A stretch of DNA of 56,377 nucleotides, from assembly GCA_011391085.1 (NCBI GenBank), contig JAABRD010000034.1, forward strand, positions 1 to 56,377, written 5' to 3'. This document shows, in pieces, positions 9,024 to 16,407 of the stretch (positions are counted from its first letter, which is position 1; every line of letters begins with the position of its first letter). The notes beneath the pieces are model-generated. The model did no database searches. It was not told the DNA's origin and saw only the letters and a program-made list of their open reading frames with translations. The DNA comes from Thiotrichaceae bacterium. Lineage in GTDB: Bacteria > Pseudomonadota > Gammaproteobacteria > Beggiatoales > Beggiatoaceae. The position numbers and the translations under genes are program-made.

Positions 9024-9108
9024 GAAACTGAGTTTCTTCCAGAAACTCAGTTTCTTTGGTGCCACGGCCATCGCGGAGACACTCAGTGTCTTTAAGAAAC
9101 TGAGTTTC
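9024..9108. repeat. Four GAAACTNAGTTTC palindromes
   Basis: Four 13-base palindromes: GAAACTGAGTTTC (9024), GAAACTCAGTTTC (9042), GACACTCAGTGTC (9078) and GAAACTGAGTTTC (9096), between the two pilU-type genes. The third carries compensatory A-to-C/T-to-G changes in both arms that preserve pairing, which argues for selection on, or copying of, the folded form. Confidence 0.85.
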
Positions 9109-9157
9109 TTGACAAAATTAGCAACATTCATATTCAATCACAGGAGACTCGTAGTTT

Positions 9158-10672
9158 ATGGACTTAGCACCCTATTTAAAATTGATGACCGAGAAAAACG
9201 GTACAGACCTCTTCATCATGGTAGGTTCACCGGTGACCATGAAATTAGACGGCAAAGATAAACCGGTGGGAAAAACTGCGGTCACAGCCGACATGTCGAA
9301 GGCTGCGGCTTTAAAGTTAATGTCAAAAGAACAAACCAAGGAATTTCAAGCTAAAAAAGAACTACAATTCAGCTACAACAATGGTAGTGGCGATTTTCTT
9401 GTCAATATCGCCCTCAAAGACAAGGCGATTGAACTCGTGGTTCGTCCTGCAAACGCCGCTAAAGCGGAGGCGTCCAAAGCCGAAGAGTCAAAGGAGTCCA
9501 AGGCGGAAGCGCCTAAAGCCGAAGAACCTAAAAAAGACGAGAAGCCGAAAGAAGAACCGCCCAAACCTGCGGTTGCCAGTGGCGGAGGTGACGACATTCA
9601 GCTCTTCGATAGCAATAGCCTCGTGGACTATTTGACCTATATGCACAAAAAAGGCGGGGCGGACTTATTTATAACGGTGGGTTCTCAAGTGAAGGCCAAA
9701 CTGTATGGCAGGGCGGTCCCCTTAAGCAACTTTGTGTGTACCCCAGAAATCACGAAACAGTTTGCTTATTCAGTGCTTACCGACCAACAAATTGCCCAAT
9801 TTGAACAGACCAAAGATTTAGACTTTGCTATCGGTTTAGCCGATGGCAGTGCGCGGTTCCGTGGCAACGCCTTTTTCCAACGGAAGACCATAGGTTTGGT
9901 CATGCGGTTTATTCCCGCTATCATTCCCACTGCCAAAGACCTGGGAACACCAGAAATCTTGTTAGATTTGATTATGTCTAAACGTGGGCTGATGTTGATG
10001 GTAGGCGGTACGGGTTCTGGGAAATCGACCACGTTGGCAGCTATGATAGACCATCGCAATGCCAACTCGCCAGGACACATTTTGACCATCGAAGACCCGG
10101 TCGAGTTTTCACATCCCAACAAGATGTCTATTCTCAATCAGCGGGAAGTGGGCGTCGATACGGCTTCTTATGCCGCCGCGATTAAAGCGTCTTTGCGGGA
10201 AGCGCCCGATGTCATTCTGATTGGAGAGATTCGGGTGATGGAAACGATGGAAGCGGCGTTGGAGTTGGCCAACACGGGCCATTTGTGTGTGTCCACCATG
10301 CACGCCAACAATGCTAACCAGGCCTTAGACCGGATTGTGAATATGTTTCCCACCGAGAAACACAAAGCCATGTTTATGGATATGTCGTCCAACATTCGGG
10401 CGATTATTTCGCAACGTCTGATTCCCGATGTGCGTGGCAAACGGGCCCCCGCCATTGAGATTATGATTAACACGCCCAATATTGCGAATCTCATTCTCAA
10501 AGGTAATCTCCATGACATTAAGGATGCCATGAAAAACAGTGGCGCCAAGGGGATGCAGACCTTTGATACGGCCTTATTTAATCTCTATAAAGAAGGTAAA
10601 ATCAGCATGGAGGAGGCGTTGAAGAATGCGGATTCACGGAATGACTTGGAAGGGCGGATTAACTTTGGGTAG
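9158..10672 (+). CDS. PilU-like ATPase with duplicated N-terminal domain
   Basis: 504 residues, about 120 more than PilU. Residues 1-97 form a diverged copy of the N-terminal PilT/PilU domain (YLKLMTEKNGTDLFIMVGSP...MSKEQTKEFQ). Residues 98-143 are a low-complexity linker rich in KAE, EPK and P. Residues 146-504 are a second N-terminal domain (YLTYMHKKGGADLFITVGSQ) and a full ATPase core with Walker A GGTGSGKST at 283-291 and the His box STMHANNANQ. The usual GEIRD reads GEIRVMETM, so the aspartate after the arginine is lost; the catalytic glutamate remains. The start has AGGAGA upstream. Likely a retraction-motor subunit or regulator that could co-assemble with PilT/PilU; the role of the extra domain is unknown. 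Confidence 0.88.
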   Translation: MDLAPYLKLMTEKNGTDLFIMVGSPVTMKLDGKDKPVGKTAVTADMSKAAALKLMSKEQTKEFQAKKELQFSYNNGSGDFLVNIALKDKAIELVVRPANAAKAEASKAEESKESKAEAPKAEEPKKDEKPKEEPPKPAVASGGGDDIQLFDSNSLVDYLTYMHKKGGADLFITVGSQVKAKLYGRAVPLSNFVCTPEITKQFAYSVLTDQQIAQFEQTKDLDFAIGLADGSARFRGNAFFQRKTIGLVMRFIPAIIPTAKDLGTPEILLDLIMSKRGLMLMVGGTGSGKSTTLAAMIDHRNANSPGHILTIEDPVEFSHPNKMSILNQREVGVDTASYAAAIKASLREAPDVILIGEIRVMETMEAALELANTGHLCVSTMHANNANQALDRIVNMFPTEKHKAMFMDMSSNIRAIISQRLIPDVRGKRAPAIEIMINTPNIANLILKGNLHDIKDAMKNSGAKGMQTFDTALFNLYKEGKISMEEALKNADSRNDLEGRINFG

Positions 10673-10680
10673 CCAAACGA

Positions 10681-10708
10681 TTTGACAACTTTCAAAAAGT
10701 TGTCAAAT
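10681..10708. repeat. TTTGACAACTTTCAAAAAGTTGTCAAA inverted repeat
   Basis: Near-perfect palindrome directly after the pilU-like stop codon and 25 bases before the next start. A sibling (TTGACAACTTTTCGAAAGTTGTCAA) lies at 50418. Could act as a weak terminator or operator; more likely another small dispersed repeat. Confidence 0.6.
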
Positions 10709-10732
10709 CTGTAAAACCATAGGAAGACAACC

Positions 10733-10948
10733 ATGTACACCTTAATTCGTTCTATATCGGTTCGGCAACTTTGTGTAGAACAAATCCCCGCATTAGGAAT
10801 TTCACTGCTGTTAGCAGAACAGTTTTATAAATTTCACAGTTTCACCCTCGAATGTTTAGCTTTTCTAGGCACTTGGTACATATTAGACTGGCTAATCAAT
10901 CGTCTGAGGATACTTGGACGATTTCTTAGAGGCAAACGGTCCCGGTAG
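10733..10948 (+). CDS. Small membrane protein of unknown function
   Basis: 71 residues, ATG preceded by AGGAAG at a good distance. A hydrophobic stretch near 19-28 (ALGISLLLAE) and another near 42-55 (LAFLGTWYILDWLI) suggest one or two membrane segments, and the C-terminus is strongly basic (RLRILGRFLRGKRSR), as expected for a cytoplasmic end. It follows the pilU-like gene after only 60 bases and may belong to that transcript. No family recognised. Confidence 0.55.
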   Translation: MYTLIRSISVRQLCVEQIPALGISLLLAEQFYKFHSFTLECLAFLGTWYILDWLINRLRILGRFLRGKRSR

Positions 10949-11116
10949 AGTCAGTTTCTTTTTGGTACTTCAAACCTATCTGGGTTTTAATCGGCTAGAC
11001 TAGAGGCCTCCGCCGGGCGGAATCATTCCGTGTTCATTGTCCCAAAACGGGTTAACGGGTTTTGGGATACCGCGTCCATTTTCACGTTCATTGGAAAATA
11101 ACCATATAAAAAAATA

Positions 11117-11145
11117 TTGTTGCAAAGCAACATAACAGCTATAAT
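11117..11145 (+). promoter_or_regulatory. Sigma-70-type promoter for gltA
   Basis: TTGTTG (11117-11122), exactly 17 bases, then TATAAT (11140-11145), about 100 bases ahead of gltA. The rest of the 10949-11246 gap holds a short repeat fragment (GACTAGAGGCCTCCGCCGG) and a hairpin around CCCAAAAC/GTTTTGGG near 11040. Confidence 0.6.
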
Positions 11146-11198
11146 GTGGCCTTGAGTTTTAGAATTGCTTTTTTATGTTGCGATATTCATTATCATTT

Positions 11199-11231
11199 AG
11201 CTTTACTAAACCTTAAAATTTTAGTAAAGCT
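11199..11231 (+). promoter_or_regulatory. Perfect 12-bp hairpin in the gltA leader
   Basis: AGCTTTACTAAA (11199-11210) and TTTAGTAAAGCT (11220-11231) form a perfect stem with a 9-base loop between the promoter and the ATG. It ends 15 bases before the start codon, where a ribosome site would lie; no Shine-Dalgarno is visible outside it. It could modulate translation or bind a dimeric repressor. It is not a member of the dispersed repeat families. Confidence 0.5.
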
Positions 11232-11246
11232 AGGCATTAATTCATC

Positions 11247-12542
11247 ATGAACAACCACACCGTTACTATTACTGATAACTTAACTGGCAAGTCTGTCGTA
11301 TGCCCTGTCAAAACCGGCACCCACGGCCCCTCCGTGATTGACTGTCAAGCCCTGCCTAAAGAATTGGGCATGTTCACGTTTGACCCGGCTTTTATGACCA
11401 CCGCGAGTTGTGAAAGTGCCATTACTTTCATTGATGGCGATAAGGGTATTCTGCTGTACCGCGGCTATCCGATTGAACAACTGGCGGAACGGAGTAATTA
11501 TTTAGAAGTTTGCTATCTACTTCTCTATGGTGAACTGCCTAATCCGCCACAAATGGCGGAATTTATCAAAGAAATTAACCGTTACTCTCTCCTCCATGAG
11601 GGCCTCCTCAAGTTCTATCAAGGTTTCCGACATGATGCCCACCCAATGGCGATGTTAGTAGGCGTGGTCGGGGCTTTTTCAGGCTATTATCATGACGCCT
11701 TGGATATAAGAAATCCTGAACATCGCAATCGTTCGGCCCTGCGTTTGATTGCGAAAATGCCTAATATTGCCGCTAACTGTCTGCGTTATATCAAAGGTCG
11801 GCCGTTTGCTTATCCTCGCAATGACTTAGGGTATGTGGAAAATTTCATGAATATGATGTTCGCCATTCCTTCTGAACCTTACGAAATCAATCAAACCGCC
11901 GTGAAAGCGTTGGAACTGATTCTGATTTTACATGCGGACCATGAACAAAATGCCAGCACTTCCACGGTGCGACTGGCCGGTAGTTCTCTCGCCCATCCCT
12001 TTGCCAGTGTGGCCGCAGGAATTGCGACTCTTTGGGGACCTGCCCATGGGGGGGCCAATGAGGCAGTGATTCGAATGTTACAGGACATTGGCGACCCTAA
12101 GAATATTCCGGAGTACATCAAACGGGTCAAAAATAAGGAGAGTTCTGTGCGTCTGATGGGTTTTGGCCACCGCGTATATAAGAACTATGACCCTCGCGCT
12201 AAGATTATTCGCAATGTCTGTCATCAACTGTTGGCCGAATTGAATGCAGAACATCTGCCCATGTTTGAGTCAGCCATGGAAATGGAACGGATTGCGTTGG
12301 AAGATGAGTATTTCATTGAACGCAAACTGTATCCCAATGTGGATTTTTATTCAGGCATTATTCTGAGTGCCATGGGCATTCCTTTAAATATGTTCACGGC
12401 GATGTTTGCAGTAGCCCGCACCGTCGGTTGGGTCTCGCAATGGACGGAAATGATGTACGAACCGAACTTGCGGATTGGTCGGCCACGTCAATTGTATGTG
12501 GGGGCTACGCAACGGGATTTTGTGCCGATGGAGAAGCGGTAG
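11247..12542 (+). CDS. gltA: Citrate synthase (type II)
   Basis: Condenses acetyl-CoA and oxaloacetate to citrate, first step of the TCA cycle. 431 residues, the normal length of the hexameric bacterial type. Seen: the substrate segment RHDAHPMAML, HEQNASTSTVRLAGSS, LWGPAHGGANEAV with a catalytic His, and GFGHRVYKNYDPRA with the second His near residue 307; the catalytic Asp lies in the C-terminal NVDFYSG. A promoter and leader hairpin lie upstream. The TAG stop codon is fused to the first unit of a 14-copy heptamer array, so the gene end has been remodelled by repeats without visible damage (the VPMEKR end is normal). Confidence 0.97.
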   Translation: MNNHTVTITDNLTGKSVVCPVKTGTHGPSVIDCQALPKELGMFTFDPAFMTTASCESAITFIDGDKGILLYRGYPIEQLAERSNYLEVCYLLLYGELPNPPQMAEFIKEINRYSLLHEGLLKFYQGFRHDAHPMAMLVGVVGAFSGYYHDALDIRNPEHRNRSALRLIAKMPNIAANCLRYIKGRPFAYPRNDLGYVENFMNMMFAIPSEPYEINQTAVKALELILILHADHEQNASTSTVRLAGSSLAHPFASVAAGIATLWGPAHGGANEAVIRMLQDIGDPKNIPEYIKRVKNKESSVRLMGFGHRVYKNYDPRAKIIRNVCHQLLAELNAEHLPMFESAMEMERIALEDEYFIERKLYPNVDFYSGIILSAMGIPLNMFTAMFAVARTVGWVSQWTEMMYEPNLRIGRPRQLYVGATQRDFVPMEKR

Positions 12543-12639
12543 GATAGTGGATAGTGGATAGTGGATAGTGGATAGTGGATAGTGGATAGTGGATAGTGGA
12601 TAGTGGATAGTGGATAGTGGATAGTGGATAGTGGATAGT
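12542..12639. repeat. GGATAGT heptanucleotide array, 14 perfect copies
   Basis: Fourteen uninterrupted copies of GGATAGT (98 bases) beginning on the last base of the gltA stop codon. Perfect identity implies recent expansion or active slippage. Degenerate arrays of the same unit occur at 7771, 17636, 18121, 27596, 34195 and 42716. Confidence 0.95.
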
Positions 12640-12664
12640 GGATGGCGGTTAGCCAAGGAAGAAA

Positions 12665-12778
12665 TTAGACTAGAGGCTTCAGCCGGAAACTCAGGTGGAC
12701 TAGAGGCTTTAGCCGGCGAAAGGTTGACCTTTTGTTGTAACTGTATGCCAACCTCCACCGGCTAAAGCCGTAAGTCCT
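12665..12778. repeat. GACTAGAGGCTTTAGCCGG palindromic repeat
   Basis: Two direct left arms (GACTAGAGGCTTCAGCCGG and GGACTAGAGGCTTTAGCCGG) and one right arm (CCACCGGCTAAAGCCG TAAGTCC). The right edge abuts the possible remnant of a toxin gene. Confidence 0.75.
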
Positions 12779-12789
12779 GTCGTTTTTCC

Positions 12790-12852
12790 AATATTCCTAC
12801 TCTTCTTTTGAAAGGCGATATAGAAGTCGTCAACTATGAAGATTGCCATTAG
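12790..12852 (+). pseudogene. Possible 3' stub of a higB toxin gene
   Basis: Immediately before higA an open frame ending in a TAG at 12850-12852 reads KGDIEVVNYEDCH. The C-terminus of HigB/RelE-type toxins commonly ends in a similar V(E/Q)IVDYH pattern, and higB normally sits directly upstream of higA with almost no gap, as here. The rest of the gene is absent and a palindromic repeat occupies its place. The match is short, so this is a tentative reading. Confidence 0.35.
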
Positions 12853-12864
12853 ATGGAGGTTGCT

Positions 12865-13182
12865 ATGCGTATGTATAATCCCCCTCACCCTGGCGAAATT
12901 CTCCAAGGATTGTGGCTAACACCACTGGAATTATCCGTGACTGAAGCGGCCCGCCGGCTGGGAATCTCAAGACCAACGTTGTCCCGCATTTTGAACGGAA
13001 AAGGTTCAATCACTCCAGAACTGGCGTTGCGCTTAGAACTGGTCTTTGAAGTCAGTGCCCTATCCTGGCTAGGTCATCAATCAGCCTACAATCTCTGGCA
13101 GATGGAAGACAAACGCCAGGAATTGTCTAAACAAGTTCAACCGATTCTGCGTGTACAGCCGGCATGGGGTCACGGCCTCTAA
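12865..13182 (+). CDS. higA: HigA-family antitoxin (XRE type), apparently orphan
   Basis: 105 residues with the HigA hallmark start ([11 protein letters not shown]) and a helix-turn-helix ([20 protein letters not shown]) near 32-51, followed by [14 protein letters not shown]. HigA binds and neutralises HigB and represses their operon. The ATG at 12865 is preferred because GGAGG lies 8 bases ahead of it; ATG 12853 overlaps that site. No intact toxin accompanies it, only a possible stub upstream. The C-terminal [18 protein letters not shown] is longer than the minimal fold. Confidence 0.85.
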   Translation: MRMYNPPHPGEILQGLWLTPLELSVTEAARRLGISRPTLSRILNGKGSITPELALRLELVFEVSALSWLGHQSAYNLWQMEDKRQELSKQVQPILRVQPAWGHGL

Positions 13183-13200
13183 GTTAAACTCGATTAGTAG

Positions 13201-13292
13201 ATTAGTAGGGTGCGTCTTACGCACCACCTCGACATGGTGCAATTTCTCATAAGGTGTGTGGGACGTCCCCTACTTACACGCTACTTAGTCCA
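13201..13292. repeat. GTAGGGTGCGT...ACGCACC palindromic repeat
   Basis: GGTGCGT/ACGCACC inverted motifs, with a better preserved sibling at 23940-24004. Lies between higA and the thiolase gene. No gene in this gap. Confidence 0.65.
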
Positions 13293-13353
13293 GAATTACC
13301 CAATCAATTTATTTTTCAACTACACATCTATAACCTAAACATAGGAGAACCTT

Positions 13354-14544
13354 ATGAGTCAAACTAATCGTGAAGTCGTCATTCTCAGCGGCGTGAGAAC
13401 TGCTATTGGTGATTATGGCGGCACTCTCAAAGATTTGTCACCGTCTAAACTGGCTTCTGCGGTGATTCGCGAAGCTGTTAAGCGGGCGAAAGTCGAACCG
13501 AAAGAGATTGGTCAAGTGGTGATTGGTAACGTGATTCACACGGAACCCCGCGATATGTATATTTCTCGCGTGGTTGCTGTGGAAGGCGGGATTCCGATTG
13601 AAACCCCCGCCTATACCGTCAATCGTCTCTGTGGCAGTGGTCTCCAATCGATCGTCTGTGCGGCCCAATCTATTATGGTGGGTGACACTGACGCAGCCCT
13701 GGCAGGTGGCGTAGAGTGTATGAGTCGGGGTCAATACTGGATTCCTGGACTCCGTTGGGGACAGCGTATGAATGATGGTCAAGTCGTCGACGCCATGGTA
13801 GGTGCCCTCACGGATCCGTTTGACAATGTTCACATGGGCATCACGGCAGAAAATGTGGCGGCCAAGTATAATATTTCGCGGGCTGACCAAGATGCGTTAG
13901 CGGTTCAAAGCCATCAACGGGCTGCCGCCGCTACGGCCAAGGGGTATTTTAAGGAACAGATTTTACCGATTGAAGTGCCTGCCAAGAAGACCACCATTGT
14001 CTTTGACAAAGATGAACACATTCGCGCTGACATTTCGGTAGAATCATTGGGCAAACTCAGACCCGTTTTCAACAAGGACGGCAGTGTCACTGCGGGCAAC
14101 GCTTCTGGGATTAACGACGCGGCCGCGGCGGTCGTCCTGATGGAACGTAAAGCCGCAGAACGACAAGGTTTGAAGCCCCTGGGACGGTTAGTGGCTTACG
14201 CCCATGCAGGGGTGGACCCCAAATACATGGGCATAGGTCCTGTACCAGCCATTCGTTTCGTCCTGCAAAAAGCGGGGTTAGCTGTGAAAGATATGGATGT
14301 GATTGAATTGAACGAAGCCTTTGCGGCCCAAGCCTTAGCGGTGTGCCGTGAACTGGATTTGCCGATGGACAAGACGAATCCAAATGGCAGTGGTATTTCA
14401 CTGGGCCATCCGATTGGGGCAACCGGTTCGATTGTCACGGTCAAAGCCTTGTATGAACTGCAACGTACTGGTGGACGTTATGGGTTAATCTCCATGTGTA
14501 TTGGGGGCGGACAAGGGATAGCGGCGGTGGTGGAACGGCTGTAA
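13354..14544 (+). CDS. Acetyl-CoA acetyltransferase (thiolase, PhaA/AtoB type)
   Basis: Claisen condensation of two acetyl-CoA to acetoacetyl-CoA or the reverse thiolysis. 396 residues. Nucleophile C93 in RLCGSGLQS, NEAFAAQ near 327, GHPIGATG with the active His near 352, and the second Cys in SMCIGGGQG near 381: all catalytic parts are present. AGGAG lies ahead of the ATG. The gene stands alone, without phaB, phaC or fatty-acid genes, so synthesis of polyhydroxybutyrate versus degradation of fatty acids or ketone bodies cannot be decided from context. Confidence 0.93.
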   Translation: MSQTNREVVILSGVRTAIGDYGGTLKDLSPSKLASAVIREAVKRAKVEPKEIGQVVIGNVIHTEPRDMYISRVVAVEGGIPIETPAYTVNRLCGSGLQSIVCAAQSIMVGDTDAALAGGVECMSRGQYWIPGLRWGQRMNDGQVVDAMVGALTDPFDNVHMGITAENVAAKYNISRADQDALAVQSHQRAAAATAKGYFKEQILPIEVPAKKTTIVFDKDEHIRADISVESLGKLRPVFNKDGSVTAGNASGINDAAAAVVLMERKAAERQGLKPLGRLVAYAHAGVDPKYMGIGPVPAIRFVLQKAGLAVKDMDVIELNEAFAAQALAVCRELDLPMDKTNPNGSGISLGHPIGATGSIVTVKALYELQRTGGRYGLISMCIGGGQGIAAVVERL

Positions 14545-14556
14545 ACTTGAGTTAAG

Positions 14557-14692
14557 TAGGGTGGGCAACAGGTTTATCGTTGCCCACCATTTTGGAAGCC
14601 ACTGTTAAGGAAGGTGGGCAATTAAATACTTGCCCACCCTACAAAGACTGGACCGTTAAGGACGGTGGGCAATCAAATAGTTGCGTACTCTA
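14557..14692. repeat. AGGGTGGGCAA palindromic repeat, two and a half copies
   Basis: GTAGGGTGGGCAAC.../...TTGCCCACCCTAC arms with ACGGTGGGCAAT inner copies. Closely related copies at 15215-15303 and 40455-40492. Confidence 0.8.
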
Positions 14693-14717
14693 CAAAGTTT
14701 AGAAGAGGAGTTCTACC

Positions 14718-14942
14718 ATGCAAGCCATCGAATTTTCAACCATTTCCGAAAATGGCAAAATAGCTATACCGAACCTCTACTCCACCTGGTTTGCCAAGCC
14801 AGTACGAGTTATTTTACTAGCAGAAGACTCCACCCCCATCACTCCCGCACAATCGTTTGGCCAGTTTATCGAACAATTTCGTGCTACGGCAGATTTTGAA
14901 GTGACCCATGGCGACACACAGCCAGTAGAGAATTTGTTCTGA
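14718..14942 (+). CDS. Putative small antitoxin (AbrB-like start)
   Basis: 74 residues. The pattern AIEFSTISENGKIAIPNLY...PVRVILLAED resembles small antitoxins that begin with a swapped-hairpin-like strand (xIxF...NGxIxIP). The strong AGAGGAG precedes the ATG. The C-terminal half is acidic. It is followed 60 bases later by another small gene; no PIN or RelE toxin is adjacent. Function inferred from resemblance only. Confidence 0.5.
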   Translation: MQAIEFSTISENGKIAIPNLYSTWFAKPVRVILLAEDSTPITPAQSFGQFIEQFRATADFEVTHGDTQPVENLF

Positions 14943-15002
14943 CTACGACTATGTTTCTCCCATTATGTGTACCCCAGAAGAATTACTCGGAGGTGAATAA
15001 TC

Positions 15003-15203
15003 ATGTGGACCGACCCCATTTTGGAAGAACTTTATGCGATTCGCAAAGAAATCGCTGCCCAATTTAACTACGATGTGCGTGCTTTGGGAGAATATTTAAA
15101 GGAACAGCAAAGATTGGACAATCGCCCGGTGGTCTCCCTACCTCCCCGGCATGTTCATCCTCCTACCTTTTTACCAATGCCTGATGTGGAAAAAGTAGCT
15201 TAA
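15003..15203 (+). CDS. Small conserved protein, probably TA-associated
   Basis: 66 residues, CGGAGG in front of the ATG. The plan (DPILEELYAIRKEIAAQFNYDVRALGEYL followed by VVSLPPR) is one often seen in short orphan genes of cyanobacteria and Beggiatoaceae beside PIN toxins; this is from general familiarity, not a search. No toxin is adjacent here. Could be a TA remnant or a stand-alone regulator. Confidence 0.5.
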   Translation: MWTDPILEELYAIRKEIAAQFNYDVRALGEYLKEQQRLDNRPVVSLPPRHVHPPTFLPMPDVEKVA

Positions 15204-15214
15204 CTGTATTCAGT

Positions 15215-15303
15215 TAAGTAGGGTGGGCAACGTGTTTATTATTGCCCATCATTTTGGAAGCCACGGTTAAGGACGGTGGGCAATCAAACACTTGCCCACT
15301 CTA
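15215..15303. repeat. AGGGTGGGCAA palindromic repeat
   Basis: Second local copy of the family at 14557: GTAGGGTGGGCAACGTG...CACTTGCCCACTCTA, with an inner ACGGTGGGCAAT. The two copies bracket the two small genes between them. Confidence 0.75.
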
Positions 15304-15405
15304 TAAAGACTAAAATACCAACTTCATGCAAAGCTAACGCTTTGGGCTACTTGGGAAATTTACCGCCCTTCCAGTTTAATTGTCATAATTTGGAGAAATT
15401 AACTA

Positions 15406-16005
15406 ATGGAAAAGCAATATAACACCCCAAATGATTGGTATAAAGCCAATCGAAGTCAGTTGAAACAATACCAATCCGAATGGATTGTGGTCACTAAGGA
15501 GGGTGTTATCGCCCATGATAAAAATTATCTCAAGTTAGTGACCGTGCTAGATAAATTGTCAGATGCTTATTTGATTGACCGGATTTTTGAGAATGAGTTC
15601 TGTGAACCGGTTCGCTTCCTCCCCATTCGTTTTAAAACGGTTCGCCACCATGATTGGCAACCCAAGTATGATGTCGTATTGACAGTCACTCATTCCAGGC
15701 CACTCAGAATGTTAGTGGATTCTGGTGCGGATTTTAGCCTCATTTCTAAACAGGTGGGACTGGATTTGGGATTTGACATAGCCAAAACCGAATTGTTAGG
15801 CAAGGCCCAGGGGGTAGGTGGTTGCGTCGAATATGTTCTTCGAAATGTCAACATGCAGATAGATTCATATTCCTTTACGGCGCCTGTGGCCTGGGTGCAA
15901 ACGGATGGTTGTGAGGAGGTCATCTTGGGTCGAGAAGTCGTATTTGATTTGTTCGACATTGAATTTAAACAGGCCGAGGAAATGATTCTCTTTAAAAAGA
16001 GGTGA
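15406..16005 (+). CDS. Retropepsin-like aspartic protease with N-terminal extension
   Basis: 199 residues. Residues 1-55 contain WIVVTKEGVIAHDKNYLKL, similar to small DUF5678-type modules. From about 85 to 195 the protein has a clan AA single-domain aspartic protease pattern: catalytic D105-S-G-A in MLVDSGADFSLIS, a flap-like segment and the late block EEVILGREVVFDLFDI. Such single-lobe enzymes must dimerise to form the active site. No signal peptide is seen, so it would act in the cytoplasm. Substrate unknown. The gene ends 32 bases before a small mobile element. Confidence 0.75.
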   Translation: MEKQYNTPNDWYKANRSQLKQYQSEWIVVTKEGVIAHDKNYLKLVTVLDKLSDAYLIDRIFENEFCEPVRFLPIRFKTVRHHDWQPKYDVVLTVTHSRPLRMLVDSGADFSLISKQVGLDLGFDIAKTELLGKAQGVGGCVEYVLRNVNMQIDSYSFTAPVAWVQTDGCEEVILGREVVFDLFDIEFKQAEEMILFKKR

Positions 16006-16037
16006 AAAATTTGGTAGTGATGCACAAGGTAGTGGTA

Positions 16038-16161
16038 TAGTGATATTCCTATCCATTTGTACCCCCCCTGCCCCCCCGCACGCGGGGGGGTGACTCCCCC
16101 GCGGCGTGGATGACTCCGCGTGCTGGGGGCTGGGGGGTACAAGAGAAAAGGAATACTACTA
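16038..16161. mobile_element. Family A MITE, degenerate copy
   Basis: Left end TAGTGATATTCCT preceded by TA, right end AGGAATACTACTA, with a TTTGTACCCCCCC/GGGGGGTACAA palindrome inside. The right TA is lost (AG instead), because another repeat starts at the same point. The central part is a shorter version of the core found at 5796. Confidence 0.65.
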
Positions 16162-16341
16162 AGTAGTGAAGCAGAAATTTTCTGGTATAAAGAGTCCTTA
16201 CCCTCACCCCCGGCCCCTCTCCCAGAGGGAGAGGGGAGAAAACCACGGGTGCCGCCTGTCTCCCCCTCTCCCTCTGGGAGAGGGGCCGGGGGTGAGGGCG
16301 ACGATTGAAAATACGGTAAAATTTCTGCTTCGGTACTTATA
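16161..16341. mobile_element. Inverted-repeat element with CCCTCACCCCCGGCCCC core
   Basis: Outer arms AAGTAGTGAAGCAGAAATTTT and its near complement AAAATTTCTGCTTCGGTACTT, enclosing the strong palindrome CCCTCACCCCCGGCCCCTCT...AGAGGGGCCGGGGGTGAGGG (16200-16301). The same core sits inside elements with different ends at 16827 and 41755. Confidence 0.65.
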
Positions 16342-16407
16342 ACGGACCTCAAATCTGACTCCCGTTGCCCAATTCAGAAATTTAAATCTAACCAAGTAAC
16401 GAATCCA

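Noticed and set aside
9024-9108. GAAACTNAGTTTC palindromes as intrinsic terminators
   Set aside because: They occur in leaders and between genes in all orientations, mostly without a U-run; only the pair at 51389 is followed by a T-rich stretch.
9013-9261. An 82-codon frame between the two pilU-type genes
   Set aside because: It consists of GAAACTGAGTTTC repeats and then overlaps the start of the pilU-like gene in another frame.
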